Below are positions 35,449 through 45,671 of a stretch of 64,000 nt of DNA, in pieces. The stretch is from Lolium rigidum (Eukaryota > Streptophyta > Magnoliopsida > Poales > Poaceae), in assembly GCF_022539505.1 (NCBI RefSeq), contig NC_061510.1:392690249-392754248 (forward strand), written 5' to 3'. Under the pieces are notes generated by a model. That model was not told where the DNA came from, made no database searches, and was given only the letters and a program-made list of their open reading frames with translations. The stretch's first letter is position 1, and the number at the start of each line of letters is the position of its first letter. The position numbers were made by a program, and so were the translations under genes.

Positions 35449-36709
35449 CCGACGCCCTTAGTCGCAAATCCTATTGCAACAACCTCATGATTCAAGAAAG
35501 TCAACCTGCTCTTTATGAAGAATTCAGGAAATTGAATCTTGAGCTTGTTCCCCAAGGCTACCTTGCAAACTTGGTGATCACGCAAACTCTTGAAGATAAG
35601 ATCCGAAAAGGACAGTTGCGAGATATTTGCAGCAAGAATATCAAAGAGAATATGCACAAGCCCAAGTACAAGTCTTTCTCTCTCGGTGATCAAGGAACTC
35701 TCTTCTTCCAAGGTCGTTTTTTGTTCCAAATGATCCAGACCTGAGAAATCTCATTCTCAAAGAAGCTCACGACACTCCTCTTTCTATCCATCCTGGCAGC
35801 ACAAAGATGTATCTCGATATCAAGTCTACCTATTGGTGGACTAGGATGAAAAGGGATGTTGCTCGCTATGTCTCAGAATGTGATGTCTGTCGCCGTGTCA
35901 AAGCAGAACATCAAAGACCTGCCGGTGTCCTCCAACCCCTGAAGATTCCAGAGTGGAAATGGGATAAGATCGAGATGGACTTTGTAACTGGTTTTCCTAA
36001 GTCTCGGAAAGGCAATGATGCTATCTTCGTTGTGATCGACCGTCTTTCCAAGGTTGCTCACTTCCTTCCTGTCAAAGAAACAATATCTGCTAGTCAGTTG
36101 GCTGAGCTCTACACCGCAAAGATCGTCTCTCTTCATGGTGTTCCCTTGGAAATAAGCTCTGATCGCGGAAGCATCTTCACTTCCAAGTTTTGGGCAAGCT
36201 TTCAGAAAGCTATGGGAACTAATCTGCTCTTCAGCACAGCTTACCATCCTCAAACGAGTGGACAAGTCGAAAGAGTCAATCAGATTCTCGAGGACATGCT
36301 CCGTGCACGTGTTATCTCCTTCGACATGAAATGGGAAGAATGCCTTCCATTCGCTGAGTTCTCTTACAACAACAGCTATCAAGCCGGCTTGGGCATGGCA
36401 CCCTTCGAAGCTCTCTATGGTCGCAAATGCGAACACCTCTCGAACTGGTCCGAAACCGGTGAAAGGCAAATCTTTGGCCCCGATGTCATCAACGAGGCTG
36501 AAGAAAAGGTGCGAATCATTCGTGACAATCTGAAGATAGCACAATCTCGGCAGAAAAGCTATTATGATAGCAAGCACCGTGATATGTTATATCATCCTGG
36601 TGATCAAGCCTACCTTCGTGTTACTCCTATGAGGGGCACTCATCGCTTCGGTATCAAAGGCAAGCTGGCGCCAAGATACATTGGTAGAACAAAACTAGTT
36701 TTATTTTAA
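35449..36709 (+). pseudogene. Gypsy integrase region
   Basis: The reading resumes with TDALSRKSYCNNL, which continues the ...NVMAD end at 9395 on the other strand. A frameshift lies near 35717. The following 300 codons carry the zinc-binding CDVCRRVK and the integrase core. First acidic residue: in DKIEMDFVTGFP. Second: in ISSDRGSIFTS. Third: in TSGQVERVNQ. The protein breaks off at GKLAPRYIG, where the C-terminal domain should begin, and runs into LTR-like DNA. Integrase inserts the element cDNA into host DNA; this copy is dead through truncation, frameshift and the nested insertion. Confidence 0.9.
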
Positions 36710-36957
36710 AGTAGAAAAATATCTGAAGGTATTTTATTTTGGTTAGTAGTTTTGGTTTTTGGGTTTTGTTTTAAAATAAAAGGCATGGGGATGGTTTATT
36801 ATAGAAACCATATGAGAGGGGGGAAAACAAAATATTTTATTCAAAGTAATTTTTATTTGTTAAAAATCTTGTGGATGATATGATGCATAATGCATGATGA
36901 TGCATAAAAGAAAAAGAACAAGCAAATCTAATAGGGGTGCTACCCGGGGCCGTTACA
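36710..36957 (+). repeat. Remnant of the Gypsy 3' LTR
   Basis: About 250 bp of AT-rich DNA ending GGGGTGCTACCCGGGGCCGTTACA in the style of a Triticeae LTR end. It is followed by the target duplication GTACG and the second half of the CACTA transposase. Since the pol frame stops short and the opposite end has a much longer LTR, most of the 3' LTR seems deleted. Confidence 0.65.
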
Positions 36958-38441
36958 GTACGGGAAGACAAAACATACACCAGAAGCACGGGAGGACCAG
37001 CAACGTTGGAAAGACCCCAAAAATCTGCATGAGAGAGTTAAAGGACGTCATTTATCTAGCTACGCTCTTACAAAAGCAGAGAAGGAAATATTTTTTGAAT
37101 GTCTTAGCGAGTATCAAGGTCCCGTCCGGCTTCTCCTCCAATATAAAGGGAATAATAAATATGGAGAAGAAAACATTCCAGTAACCCGAAGTCTCATGAC
37201 CGTCACGTGATAATGACACGGTTGCTTCCGATTGCATTGAGGGGCTTCTACCGGAAAATGTTCGACTCGCCCATTGTGAAGCTATGTGCATTCCTCAATG
37301 CAATTTCTCGGAAGGTAATAAACCCAGAAATTCTACCGAGGTTGCGGAATGATGTGGTCCAATGTCTCGTTAGTTTTGAGCTGGTGTTCCCACCATCCTT
37401 CTTCAATATTATGACACATCTCCTCGTTCACCCGGTCGATGAGATTTCCATTCTCGGTCCCGTGTTTCTACACAATATGTTCCCCTTCGAGAGGTTCATG
37501 GGAGTCTTGAAGAAATATGTTCATAACCGTGCTAGGCCGGAAGGAAGCATCTCCAAGGGCTATGGAACGAGAGGAGGTCATTGAATTCTCGTGTTGACTT
37601 TATTCCTGACCTTAAGCCGATTGGTGTTCCCGAATCGCGGCATGAAGGGAGACTAAGTGGAAAAGGCACGCTAGGAAGGAAATCAATGATATGTAGGGAC
37701 GGGATTTCTTTGACTCAAGCACACTACACGGTTCTACAAAGTTCCACCATGGTGGCTCCGTATATCGGTGAGCACAAGAACTTTCTACGCTCCCGGAACC
37801 CGGGCGGTCGAACGATTGGATTAGACGTGAACACATGTCGACTTTCGGCGGTTGGTTGCAAAAACATCTCCTGAATAACGAAGATATTGAAGATCAGTCG
37901 TACTTGCTGGCCCGGACACCATCTTCGACCGTAGTGACTTTCCAAGGGTACGAGATAAATGGGAATACATTTTACACGATCGCCCAAGATAAAAAGAGCA
38001 CCAACCAAAACAAGTGGTGTCCGCTTTGATGCAATAATGAATGAAGGCCCAAATGACACATATTATGGTTACATAGAGGATATCCGGGAACTTGAGTATG
38101 GACCTTCTTTTAAGGTCCCTTTGTTTAGGTGCAAATGGGTCAACAAAACAGGAGGCGGGGTTCATGTAGACAAGTTGTATGGAATGACAACAGTGGATCT
38201 CAACAATCTTGGGTATAGAGACGAACCATTCGTCCTAGCCAAGGATGTGGCCCAGGTTTTCTATGTGAAGGATATGTCTAGCAAACCAAGAAAAAGGAAA
38301 CATAAGGAAACAAATACATCAAACGATGAGCCAAAGCGCCACATAGTTCTTTCCGGAAAAAGAAACATCGTGGGAGTGGAGGACAAGACGGACATGTCGG
38401 AAGATTATAATAAGTTTGATGAAATTCCACCCTTCGAGTGA
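36958..38441 (+). pseudogene. CACTA transposase TNP2, C-terminal half
   Basis: The reading continues the minus-strand piece that ends at 19096: YGKTKHTPEARE, then (with frameshifts near 37030-37250) VPSGFSSNIKGIINM, PIVKLCAFLNAISRKV and LVHPVDEISILGPVFLHNMF. After 37580 come the C-terminal blocks VDFIPDLKPIGVPESRHEGR, TVLQSSTMVAPYI, FQGYEINGNTFYTIAQD and GYIEDIRELEYGPSFKVPLF. The tail has KHKETNTSN and SGKRNIVGVEDKTDMSEDY. These are the standard order in plant TNP2 (with DUF4218/DUF4216-type regions). Several frame changes show it is non-functional. Confidence 0.9.
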
Positions 38442-39526
38442 ACATTGATCCAAGCATCAAGTTAAATGATGAAGATGCTCCATGGTTAAGGCCGAAGAAG
38501 ATTAAATGATGAAGATGCTCCATGGCACAAATGAGTATCTCAACATGGCAATCAATTTCCCATTTATTTTTGTGTAATCATTTAACTGTATGTAAGATAT
38601 GAAAAGTGGAGATGCGCCACGGGAGATTTCCCAACCCTTTCCCCAACACTCTGTTAGATGAGATGTAGTCGTTCGAGGGGCTTGCAGGGAAAAAATTCCA
38701 AGGCGCAGCTTTACGGAAGATGTCGTAGGGCGTGTGCACCAACGACATCTTCGAGAAACCGCGCCACGGGAGATTTCCCAACCCTTTCCCCAACACTCGT
38801 TAGATGAGATGTAGTCGTTTAGGGGCTTGCAGGGAAAAATTCCGAGGAGCAGCTTCCGAAGATGTCGTAGGGCGTGTGCACCAACGACATCTTCGAGAAG
38901 CTGCGCCACGGGAGATTTCCCAACCCTTCCCTTCATCCATGGGAATGAAACTCGCTTGGCTTGTTGATCGGCTTGGCAAGGCGTATCGATGCTCCTTTTA
39001 TAGGCACGGCACCTCTTCTACTTTGTCTTGTTCCTTCGACAGGGCGTCGTGCGCTACATGCTTTATCTCATCGAGCAGTGCGTCCACCCATGCGTTCTTA
39101 TCCTGCCGACATCTTTAGTCCCGGTTGTACCCACCAGCCGGGACTAAAGGTTACCCACACGTCCTTATCCCACCGACAGTTTTGTTAGATGACACAAAAA
39201 AGGATCTTTAGTCCCGGTTGTACCCACCAGCCGGGACTAAAGGTTACCCACACGTCCTTATCCCACCGACAGCTTTGTTAGATGACACAAAAAGGATCTT
39301 TAGTCCCGGTTGTACCCACCAGCCGGGACTAAAGGTTACCCACACGTCCTTATCCCACCGACAGTTTTTGGCGCCACCTGCGTTCCCGCCTATTTTTCTT
39401 CCCGCGCTTTCCACTTGCTTCCCGCCTCCGTCCTCCCGCCATTTTTTCACTATATATATGTTGGCTTGGCCTCCATTTACATATCACATCTAGACTCATA
39501 TCTCGCAAACCTCATCACCAGGTCAC
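38442..39526 (+). repeat. CACTA spacer with two tandem arrays
   Basis: 38609-38935 holds about 2.2 copies of a 146-bp unit (gcgccacgggagatttccca ... cgacatcttcgagaa). 39114-39365 holds three copies of a 92-93-bp unit. From 39366 to the ATG at 39527 lies a GC-rich upstream region with a TATATATA box near 39453, a candidate promoter for the gene that follows. Confidence 0.8.
39114..39365 (+). repeat. Hairpin tandem array, 92-93-bp unit
   Basis: Units start at 39114, 39207 and 39299. Each opens with the inverted repeat TTTAGTCCCGG ... CCGGGACTAAA separated by 13 bases, followed by 'ttacccacacgtccttatcc'. The hairpin arms resemble the CACTA subterminal repeats at both ends of the element. Confidence 0.92.
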
Positions 39527-40054
39527 ATGGCTTCCATCGTATCTCTAACCCTCCGGGAGGCGGAGGCGCTTTGCGCGTCGAACTACCCCTGCCCGCCGGG
39601 CTACCGCGTCCCTACCGGCTGGTTGCTGAGCGTCGGAGGGGTACCGGTCCCTCCTGTCCCTCTAGGTGTGGCGCGCGAGATGGCCATCACGAACCACTAC
39701 TACTTCGAGCTCACGCCAGAGCAGCGGAGGAATCCCCAGTGGCATCCCGACTACAGCCCGACTTGGGAAAGCTTCTTCATCAATCGGCGTGAGAGGGCGC
39801 TCGCCGAGCACGAGGAGGGCGGCCCGCCTCCTTCGAACTTCAACGAGGCCGGCCGTCGGCTGTGGTGGTGCGGCCGGACTCTCCAGGGCGTCATGGCCTA
39901 CCGTGGCCCCCGCCTGCGCTACCCTCAGTCCCAGCCCACGCGTGCTCTCCCGTCGAGGTTCGACTACCGCGACCCCGATGCCAGCGACGATGATGACGGC
40001 GACTACGACGACTACAATGGCGAGTACTATAGGGCTAGGCACGAGTATGACTGA
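39527..40054 (+). CDS. Hypothetical protein carried by CACTA
   Basis: An intact 175-codon frame, MASIVSLTLREAEALCASNY onward, with a Pro/Gly-rich middle (PPGYRVPTGWLL), an aromatic region (WHPDYSPTWESFFINRRER) and an acidic, Tyr-rich tail (DASDDDDGDYDDYNGEYY). No known domain, signal peptide or membrane segment is visible. I recall near-identical proteins being very numerous in Triticeae annotation and lying in CACTA elements. A TATATATA box lies about 75 bp upstream and the base composition is typical of an expressed grass gene (GC-rich). It is paired head-out with the AP2 gene on the other strand 260 bp downstream. Function unknown. Confidence 0.65.
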   Translation: MASIVSLTLREAEALCASNYPCPPGYRVPTGWLLSVGGVPVPPVPLGVAREMAITNHYYFELTPEQRRNPQWHPDYSPTWESFFINRRERALAEHEEGGPPPSNFNEAGRRLWWCGRTLQGVMAYRGPRLRYPQSQPTRALPSRFDYRDPDASDDDDGDYDDYNGEYYRARHEYD

Positions 40055-40315
40055 ATGACTAGAACAGTCGAATCTGGCGATGTATCTTAATTAATTTTCA
40101 GTTGAGCTCGTACTTTAATTCCATGTATGTGGCGGGAAACTTTTCTCCGAGGAGCTCTGTACTTTAATTTCAGTTCAATCGTAATAAATTTCGTGTCAAC
40201 CACTTTATTGAACAAAACCAACCGACATCGACTTTATAAACTAAATTTAAACTAATAGAACCGACAACGACTTTATTGAAATTACAATAAAATAGATAAA
40301 TTACTAGTCTAGTCT

Positions 40316-40840
40316 CTACTCGTCGTCGGAGGTTGTTTCCGTCCAAATGTCCTCCCACCGAGGGTCGTTTTCGGTCCAAGTTGTATTCGGGTTCTCGAGC
40401 TCGAAGGCGGCGACGGCCCGACGGTGGCGCCTGTCGGACCTGCGTTGTGCCCTAAGGTTAGCAAAGAACGCGTCGGTGTTGTCGGCATCGTTGGGGAACT
40501 GCGCCCTCCACTGGCGCATCAACTGCTCGTCGCGCTCGGTGATGGCGATCCTGCGCTGCACATGGCGGTGCCGGCGACGGTCCTCGTCGTCGACGAGGCA
40601 CGGCGGCGGCGCGAGGAACTCCGCCTCCTCTAGCGATTCAACATCCGGGAAGTTCATGTCTCGCCCTGGCCGCCGAAAGCGCCACGCCGCCGCGTCGTAA
40701 GCGCGCGCCGCCAGCTCCGGCGTGTTGTACGTGCCGAGGGTGAGGCGGAAGCCAGCGGCGCGTATCTCGGCGGTGAACCTACCGCTCGGACGCACTCGAA
40801 CGCCACGGAAACCGGACGCCCCTCGACGACGTGGAGGCAT
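40316..40840 (-). CDS. AP2/ERF-domain protein carried by CACTA
   Basis: A minus-strand frame of 174 codons from ATG at 40840 (MPPRRRGASGFRGVRV). An upstream in-frame ATG at 40936 exists but the MPPRRRG start is the usual one. Residues about 10-67 are an AP2 DNA-binding domain: FRGVRVRPSGRFTAEIR (strands), LTLGTYNTPELAARAYDAAA (third strand and helix) and MNFPD at the end. The rest is basic and rich in Arg (RRRHRHVQRRIAITERDEQ), then an acidic Trp-containing tail (WTENDPRWEDIWTET). It has no stop or frameshift. It lies inside the CACTA element, so it is transposon cargo rather than a host regulator; whether it is expressed or acts on the element is unknown. Confidence 0.75.
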   Translation of the reverse strand: MPPRRRGASGFRGVRVRPSGRFTAEIRAAGFRLTLGTYNTPELAARAYDAAAWRFRRPGRDMNFPDVESLEEAEFLAPPPCLVDDEDRRRHRHVQRRIAITERDEQLMRQWRAQFPNDADNTDAFFANLRAQRRSDRRHRRAVAAFELENPNTTWTENDPRWEDIWTETTSDDE

Positions 40841-41690
40841 CCTGGAGATGAATGAGCGGAGGCGGTGGCGACGTGTGGTTGCGCCCGCACTCGTCGCTCT
40901 ATATAGCGCACGCGGGGCATGGCACGTGTAAGCCACGGCTACACACGTCGCACGCCGGCGTCGGCGGGGCGAGGCACGTGGAAGCGGTGGCTACACGTCG
41001 CACGACGGCGTCGACGGGTAAGCGACACGTGTGGCACGGCGGAGGGACACGTGGCACGGGGAAGGGACACGTGTGGCACGGCGGCGGTGGCCAGTACATG
41101 GCGGTGACGGTGGTGGCCAGTACACGGCGGTGGCGGTGGCGGCGGTGGCCGGTACACGGCGGTGGCGGTGGCCGGTACACGGCGGTGGTGGCGGTACGGC
41201 GGCGGTGGCCGGTACACGGCGGTGGCGGTGGCCGGTACATGGCGGCGGCGGCGGTGGACACGTGTGGCACGGTGGTGGCGGTGGCGCAGTGGCCGTACAC
41301 TGCGGTGACGGTGGTGGCGGTGGCCGGTACACGGCGGTGGCGGTGGCGGCGGTGGCCGGTACACGGCGGTGGCGGTGGCGGCGGTGGCCAGTACATGACG
41401 GCGTCGACGGGTAAGCGACACGTGTGGCACGGCGGAGGGACACGTGGCACGGGGAAGGGACACGTGTGGCACGGCGGCGGTGGCCAGTACATGGCGGTGA
41501 TGGTGGTGGCCAGTACACGGCGGTGGCGGTGGCCAGTACACGGCGGTGACGGTGGCCAGTACACGGCGGTGACGGTGGCCAGTACACGGCGGTGGCGGTG
41601 GCGGCGGTGGCCAGTACACGGCGGTGGCGGTGGCCAGTACATGCATGGCGCGGGCGGCGGTGGACACGTGTCGCAGTGCGGTGGCTTTTT
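40841..41690. repeat. GGCGGTGGCC minisatellite block
   Basis: About 41000-41690 is built from imperfect 18-30-bp units around 'ggtggccagtacacggcggt' or 'ggccggtacacggcggtggc', with two copies of a longer block 'cgacgggtaagcgacacgtg' (about 41008 and 41409). All six frames stay open by composition alone, so they are not genes. The block lies upstream of the AP2 gene. Between them (40841-41000) are several CACGTG E-box-like motifs. Confidence 0.9.
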
Positions 41691-41734
41691 TTCATTTGAA
41701 ATAAGGCGGGAATGAAACTTTTTTAAAAAGTGGA

Positions 41735-41890
41735 CTTTGGACCCGGTTTGTATTACAAACCGGGACTAAATGCCTTTTTGCGCGCGTAGCGAAAACGCAG
41801 CAAAAAGACCTTTAGTCCCGGTTTGTATTACAAACCGGGACCAAAGGGGCCTTTGGTCCCGGTTGGTGCCACGAACCGGGACCAAAGGGG
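41735..41890. repeat. Internal CACTA-type palindromes
   Basis: Three palindromic blocks: GGACCCGGTTTGT...ACAAACCGGGACTAAA (about 41738-41768), its near inverse copy (about 41813-41845) and a variant with CCCGGTTGGTGCCACGAACC (about 41857-41884). They match the subterminal repeats at 21150-21295 and 47565-47720. Confidence 0.85.
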
Positions 41891-42971
41891 GAGTATAAGT
41901 GCAACCGCTTCGTCTCCGCGGAGATCAATCCCGCGGAGACGAAGCCGCGGACGCGCGACGAAGCCGCCGAGCTGCTGCTCCGCCGCGCGCCCACGCCGCC
42001 GCCGCCCAACTCCCGCGCCCGCGCCGTAGCCACCGCCGTTCGCCGCCACCGACGCCGTCCTCCGCCGCCGCCGACGCCACCTCCCCCTCCTGCCGCCGCG
42101 CGCGCGCCCGGCCTCGTCCGCGTCGCCCGCCGCCGCCCGCCGCCTCGTGCCGCCGTCGGCGCCCTCCGCCGCCGCCCGTCGCCTTCCTCTCCACCGCGCC
42201 GCCGTCGCCGCCGCGCGCCGTCGCCTGCCTCTCCACCGCGCCGCCGTCGACGTCCTCGATCTCCGCCGCGCCAAGCAAGGTGAGCCCCCGGCCACACCCT
42301 TTTTTTAAGTTTTTTAGATTGTTAGATTATTGTTAGTATTAGATATATTGTTAGATTTATTAGATTTTTAGAAATTTTGGATTATTGTTAGTATTAGAAA
42401 TTGTTAGATTTTTAGAAATTGTTAGATTATTTTTAGTATTAGGTGTGTTAGTAAAATTAGTTAATGTGTTAGGTGCTAGTAAAATTAGTGTGTTAGTAAA
42501 ATTAGTTAATGTGTTAGGTGTTAGTAAAATTAGTTAGTGTGTTAATTAGTTAGTTAGTGTTAGTACAATTAGTTAGAGAAAAGTTAGAAAATTAGTTAGT
42601 TAGTGTTAGTAAAATTAGTTAGAAAAAAGTTAGTAAAATTAGTTAGAAAAAAGTTAGATAATAGATTCATTAGTGTCGGCGCCGCTCGCGTGCCGACGCT
42701 TAGCCGTGGCGGTGCCGAGTCCGTAGCGTGCGCCGCGACATAGACTTAGGTCGCGATAGAGAAGAGCGGCGAGGAGGTGCCGAGTCCGTGGCGTCGGTGC
42801 CGGCGCCCTGCCGGCGCCCCCAAAACAGGGTCATCAATCGTAGTGCCGTGCGCCCCCAAACGGTCGATGCCGGCGCCGACGTTAGTACAAAAGTAGTGAA
42901 GTTTTTTATTTAGCACAATATCATGTTTTTTATTTATATTAGTACATATATGATTTGTTTTCGTAGCTACG
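41891..42971 (+). other. GC-rich leader, TTAG-rich intron-like tract and spacer
   Basis: 41900-42285 is extremely GC-rich, with open frames in all phases and a GGTGAG donor-like end at 42280, reminiscent of a 5' non-coding exon. 42300-42665 is made of TTAGT/TTAGA units (attagttagtgttagtaaaa), unlike plant telomere repeat TTTAGGG. 42670-42970 is spacer with two related GC blocks ('gtgccgagtccgt' at about 42712 and 42778). The whole may be the 5' leader and first intron of the next gene. Confidence 0.5.
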
Positions 42972-43394
42972 ATGCCGCGACAGCCGCCGCGCCGTGGTCT
43001 GACTCTTCTAGAGGAGATGGAGCAGATGGGGGAGGTCCGGGACTGGGCTCCGCCGGGGTGGCACTGGGAGGTCTTAGCTTCCGGGTCGCGCACCTTGGTG
43101 CGGAATCCGGGTCCCGTTGTCGACCCGGATATTCTTTGGTGGAGGTCTTATGGGCCACGGTCGTTTCAGAGGGAGCCGGCCCCGCCGGAGGAGGTAGCTC
43201 AGCGCATTGAAGCGGAGGACCAGCACGTTCGCCGTTACATGTACGCGTTAGACAACATGTATAGGACCGGATGGAGCGTTATGCGGGGATCTCATGTTAG
43301 CTATGCTCCCGTTGTTGTTCCGTGGCTTTGGGGGTACACCCAGCGCGGCTCGGGACCCGGTCGGCGCCCTCTAGGACCCGGTCTGCGCGGTTGA
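42972..43394 (+). CDS. Hypothetical protein carried by CACTA (MPRQPPRRG type)
   Basis: An intact 140-codon frame beginning MPRQPPRRGLTLLEEMEQMG and continuing DWAPPGWHWEVLASGSRTLV, then a Glu/Arg-rich middle and a Gly/Pro/Arg tail. It is recognised only as a recurrent CACTA-borne reading frame in Triticeae, with no assigned domain. It follows a CGTAGCTACG acceptor-like context and may be the first coding exon of the TNPA-like gene; the stop at 43392 argues for a separate product or a decayed exon. Confidence 0.5.
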   Translation: MPRQPPRRGLTLLEEMEQMGEVRDWAPPGWHWEVLASGSRTLVRNPGPVVDPDILWWRSYGPRSFQREPAPPEEVAQRIEAEDQHVRRYMYALDNMYRTGWSVMRGSHVSYAPVVVPWLWGYTQRGSGPGRRPLGPGLRG

Positions 43395-43589
43395 GTGGTT
43401 GTAGTAGTGATTGATATGTATTAGGGTTAAATAAACATGAACCCGATCTATGTATGCATGTAACTGCACTATCTGCTTTCAGCACTATATTATCGATCCT
43501 TAGTTAAGAACTACATATGTAACTCCATTTTCAGTTTTCTGCATTATCCTTAATTTGATCATATGATGGTTCCTATGTATAGCTTGCAG

Positions 43590-45671
43590 GTCGTTGTAGA
43601 AAGCATGGACGAGAGATGAATTTGAAGAAAATTTCATGGAGAACCTCATAGCAAACGGTACTCTGGATGATCGCGACGACGACGTTATTCCAGATGATGG
43701 CGGTGACGATGTCACCGCAACTTATTTGAATGACTCCGGTGAGGGAGCGGAGAATATTGAGGAAGAAGATCCTAGTGGCGCCGGTGAGGAACAAGATCAT
43801 CATAATGGCTCCCGAACTGTAGTTATCACCGAGGTATATAAACTAATTAAGCCGCTGTTGATCGACTAGATGCATTAACTAATTAAATTGTACTGACTAT
43901 GAATTATTTCTTTTTTAGCCCTCCGGATCGAGCACTTCTTCCGTAAAGTCGAGGAAGCGAGGCCCGGCCAAAAGTTGGATGACGGTGTTAGGCACGACAT
44001 CACCCACATCGAAAAGGATGGTAAACCGATTGCTCCGGAGAAAGGTGCAAAGGCATTTATAGCTCAATGCGGAGTGCTTGTTAGGGACCACGTCCCGATC
44101 ACCGTTCGAGAATGGCACAAGCCGAAGGGACTAGTGCTGTCTGCAGAGGAAGAAGGTCAAGGTCTTTATATCGATGATGTAGCCAAAAACAGCATTATGG
44201 ACAAGCTCATGTCACATTTCAACATAGTACCCGAAGAGGGGGTGACGCTGAAAAGGCCAAGATGGAGCAGGCCCTCCGCGAGTTTGGCAAGAAGAAGATG
44301 GCCGAACTATTCAAGAGCCACAAGAAAAGATTGCGCCGCCTTATCAAGATAAAGAAGACTCCGGACAATGAGAAGGTAAAAACTCACCGGGAAGAATTCG
44401 TGAAGTACAACACGGAGTCAGAAGAATTTAAGAGAAGGTCGGAAATAAATAAGGCAAATGCTGCGTTGAAGCTATATCACCAAATTCTGGGTCCAGGTGG
44501 ATACGGGGCTAACCGTCCTAAGTGGCAAGCAGCTGAGGCGGAACCGACCGATAAAGGGATCAGATTAGGGACACACGGTTGGATCGAACGGTGCAAGGAG
44601 TGGTTCTACGGGATTGGGGGAACGTTGGATCCAGAAACAGGGAAGTGCATCTATAAGAAAGCTCATCCGAAGGTTCCCATTGATGCCCCGGAAAGAGCAC
44701 ATAGGGACGTGGAGGCGGGGTTGTTCCAGCCCGAAAGAGAGAACGATGAGCTGACACGCGCCCTTGGGAACAAAGAACACGGCGGACGAACACGAGGCAC
44801 AGAAGGCTCCGTTCCGTGGAAGTATGGCTTTCCTGCGGAAAGGAAGAGATTTCCTGATAAAAGCCATGAGAGGAGGAAGGCAAGGGAAACAGACCGCCTG
44901 GCTAACTTAGAGGAGGGTATGAGCACCATGAAAGCCCAATTAACCATGGTAACCCAAGTACTTACATCTCAGATGGCTCGGGGGCAGGCTGTAGATCCTG
45001 CATTGCTCAATGCCCTCGCCCCGCTGCAATCTCAACCACACCGGAAAAGCAGCGTGGCTTCCTCTCGGCAGGTGGATAATGATGATGATGATGACCAGGT
45101 GGTCGAGCCTCCTCGCTACCCCCCGTGGATGATCTCACCGAGAGCCGTCCTTGTGAGCTGCATGTTAAAGTTTTCAACCTATCCTTCAAGGCGGCGGTCG
45201 GCATCCTCTTACCTACAAGGTCTTACCATTGCCGTTCGGTCCAAGACGACTTTGCTTGTTGTGATGGTGGATGAAGTGTTGAGAGATTATGAGGGGTTGG
45301 TGCTTGAGCACCCTGCAGGTGAAGATGGGGAAATCAAAGAACTGGGAGAAGCCCGTAGAACCACCGTGCAATGGCGGAAGGAGAACATTGTGTTTCCAGG
45401 TGAGAAGCCAACAAGCATGCCACCTCCGCCTCCTCCGCCACCTGTGCAGTCTCCTCCGCGTGATGATTCTCCTGTGCGCGATGATGATTCCCCTATCCAT
45501 GACCAGTCTGCTCCGCGTGAAAATACTCCGCCGCCTCCTCCTCCTCCTCGTCAGGAGACTCCGCCGCCTCCACTTAAGCAAAAGAGGAAGCTGTCCGCGG
45601 CACCTCCTACAGCTCCGAAGAGATCATCAACTCCAATGAGGGCACGAGACTCCGGAGTTGTTACCACATGA
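43590..45671 (+). pseudogene. CACTA TNPA-like protein (Ptta/En/Spm type)
   Basis: The first exon (43590-43833, after GCTTGCAG and before a GTATAT donor) gives FEENFMENLIANGTLDD and an acidic stretch. The second (43919 onward) contains DDGVRHDITHIEKDG, HVPITVREWHKP and the transposase_24-type region WYKHKK-like FKSHKKRLRRLIKIKK. It continues with NAALKLYHQILGPGGYG, GTHGWIERCKEWFYGIG, a coiled-coil-like DRLANLEEGMSTMKAQL and a Pro-rich tail. The frame changes at about 43968 and 44242, and the C-terminal part after 45140 looks shifted relative to relatives. TNPA-type proteins bind the subterminal repeats and help bring the ends together. This copy is broken. Confidence 0.8.

Noticed and set aside
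35873..36577. A 234-codon minus-strand frame
   Set aside because: It is antisense to the integrase core on the plus strand.
40316..40840. Host AP2/ERF transcription factor gene
   Set aside because: It lies within CACTA borders between CACTA genes and palindromes, and I recall this protein type as a highly repeated transposon cargo.
40852..41715. Frames of up to 287 codons in several phases
   Set aside because: All phases are open because of the repeated GGT/GGC units; the translations are simple repeats.
42300..42665. Interstitial telomere repeat
   Set aside because: The units are TTAGT and TTAGA, without the GGG of plant TTTAGGG.
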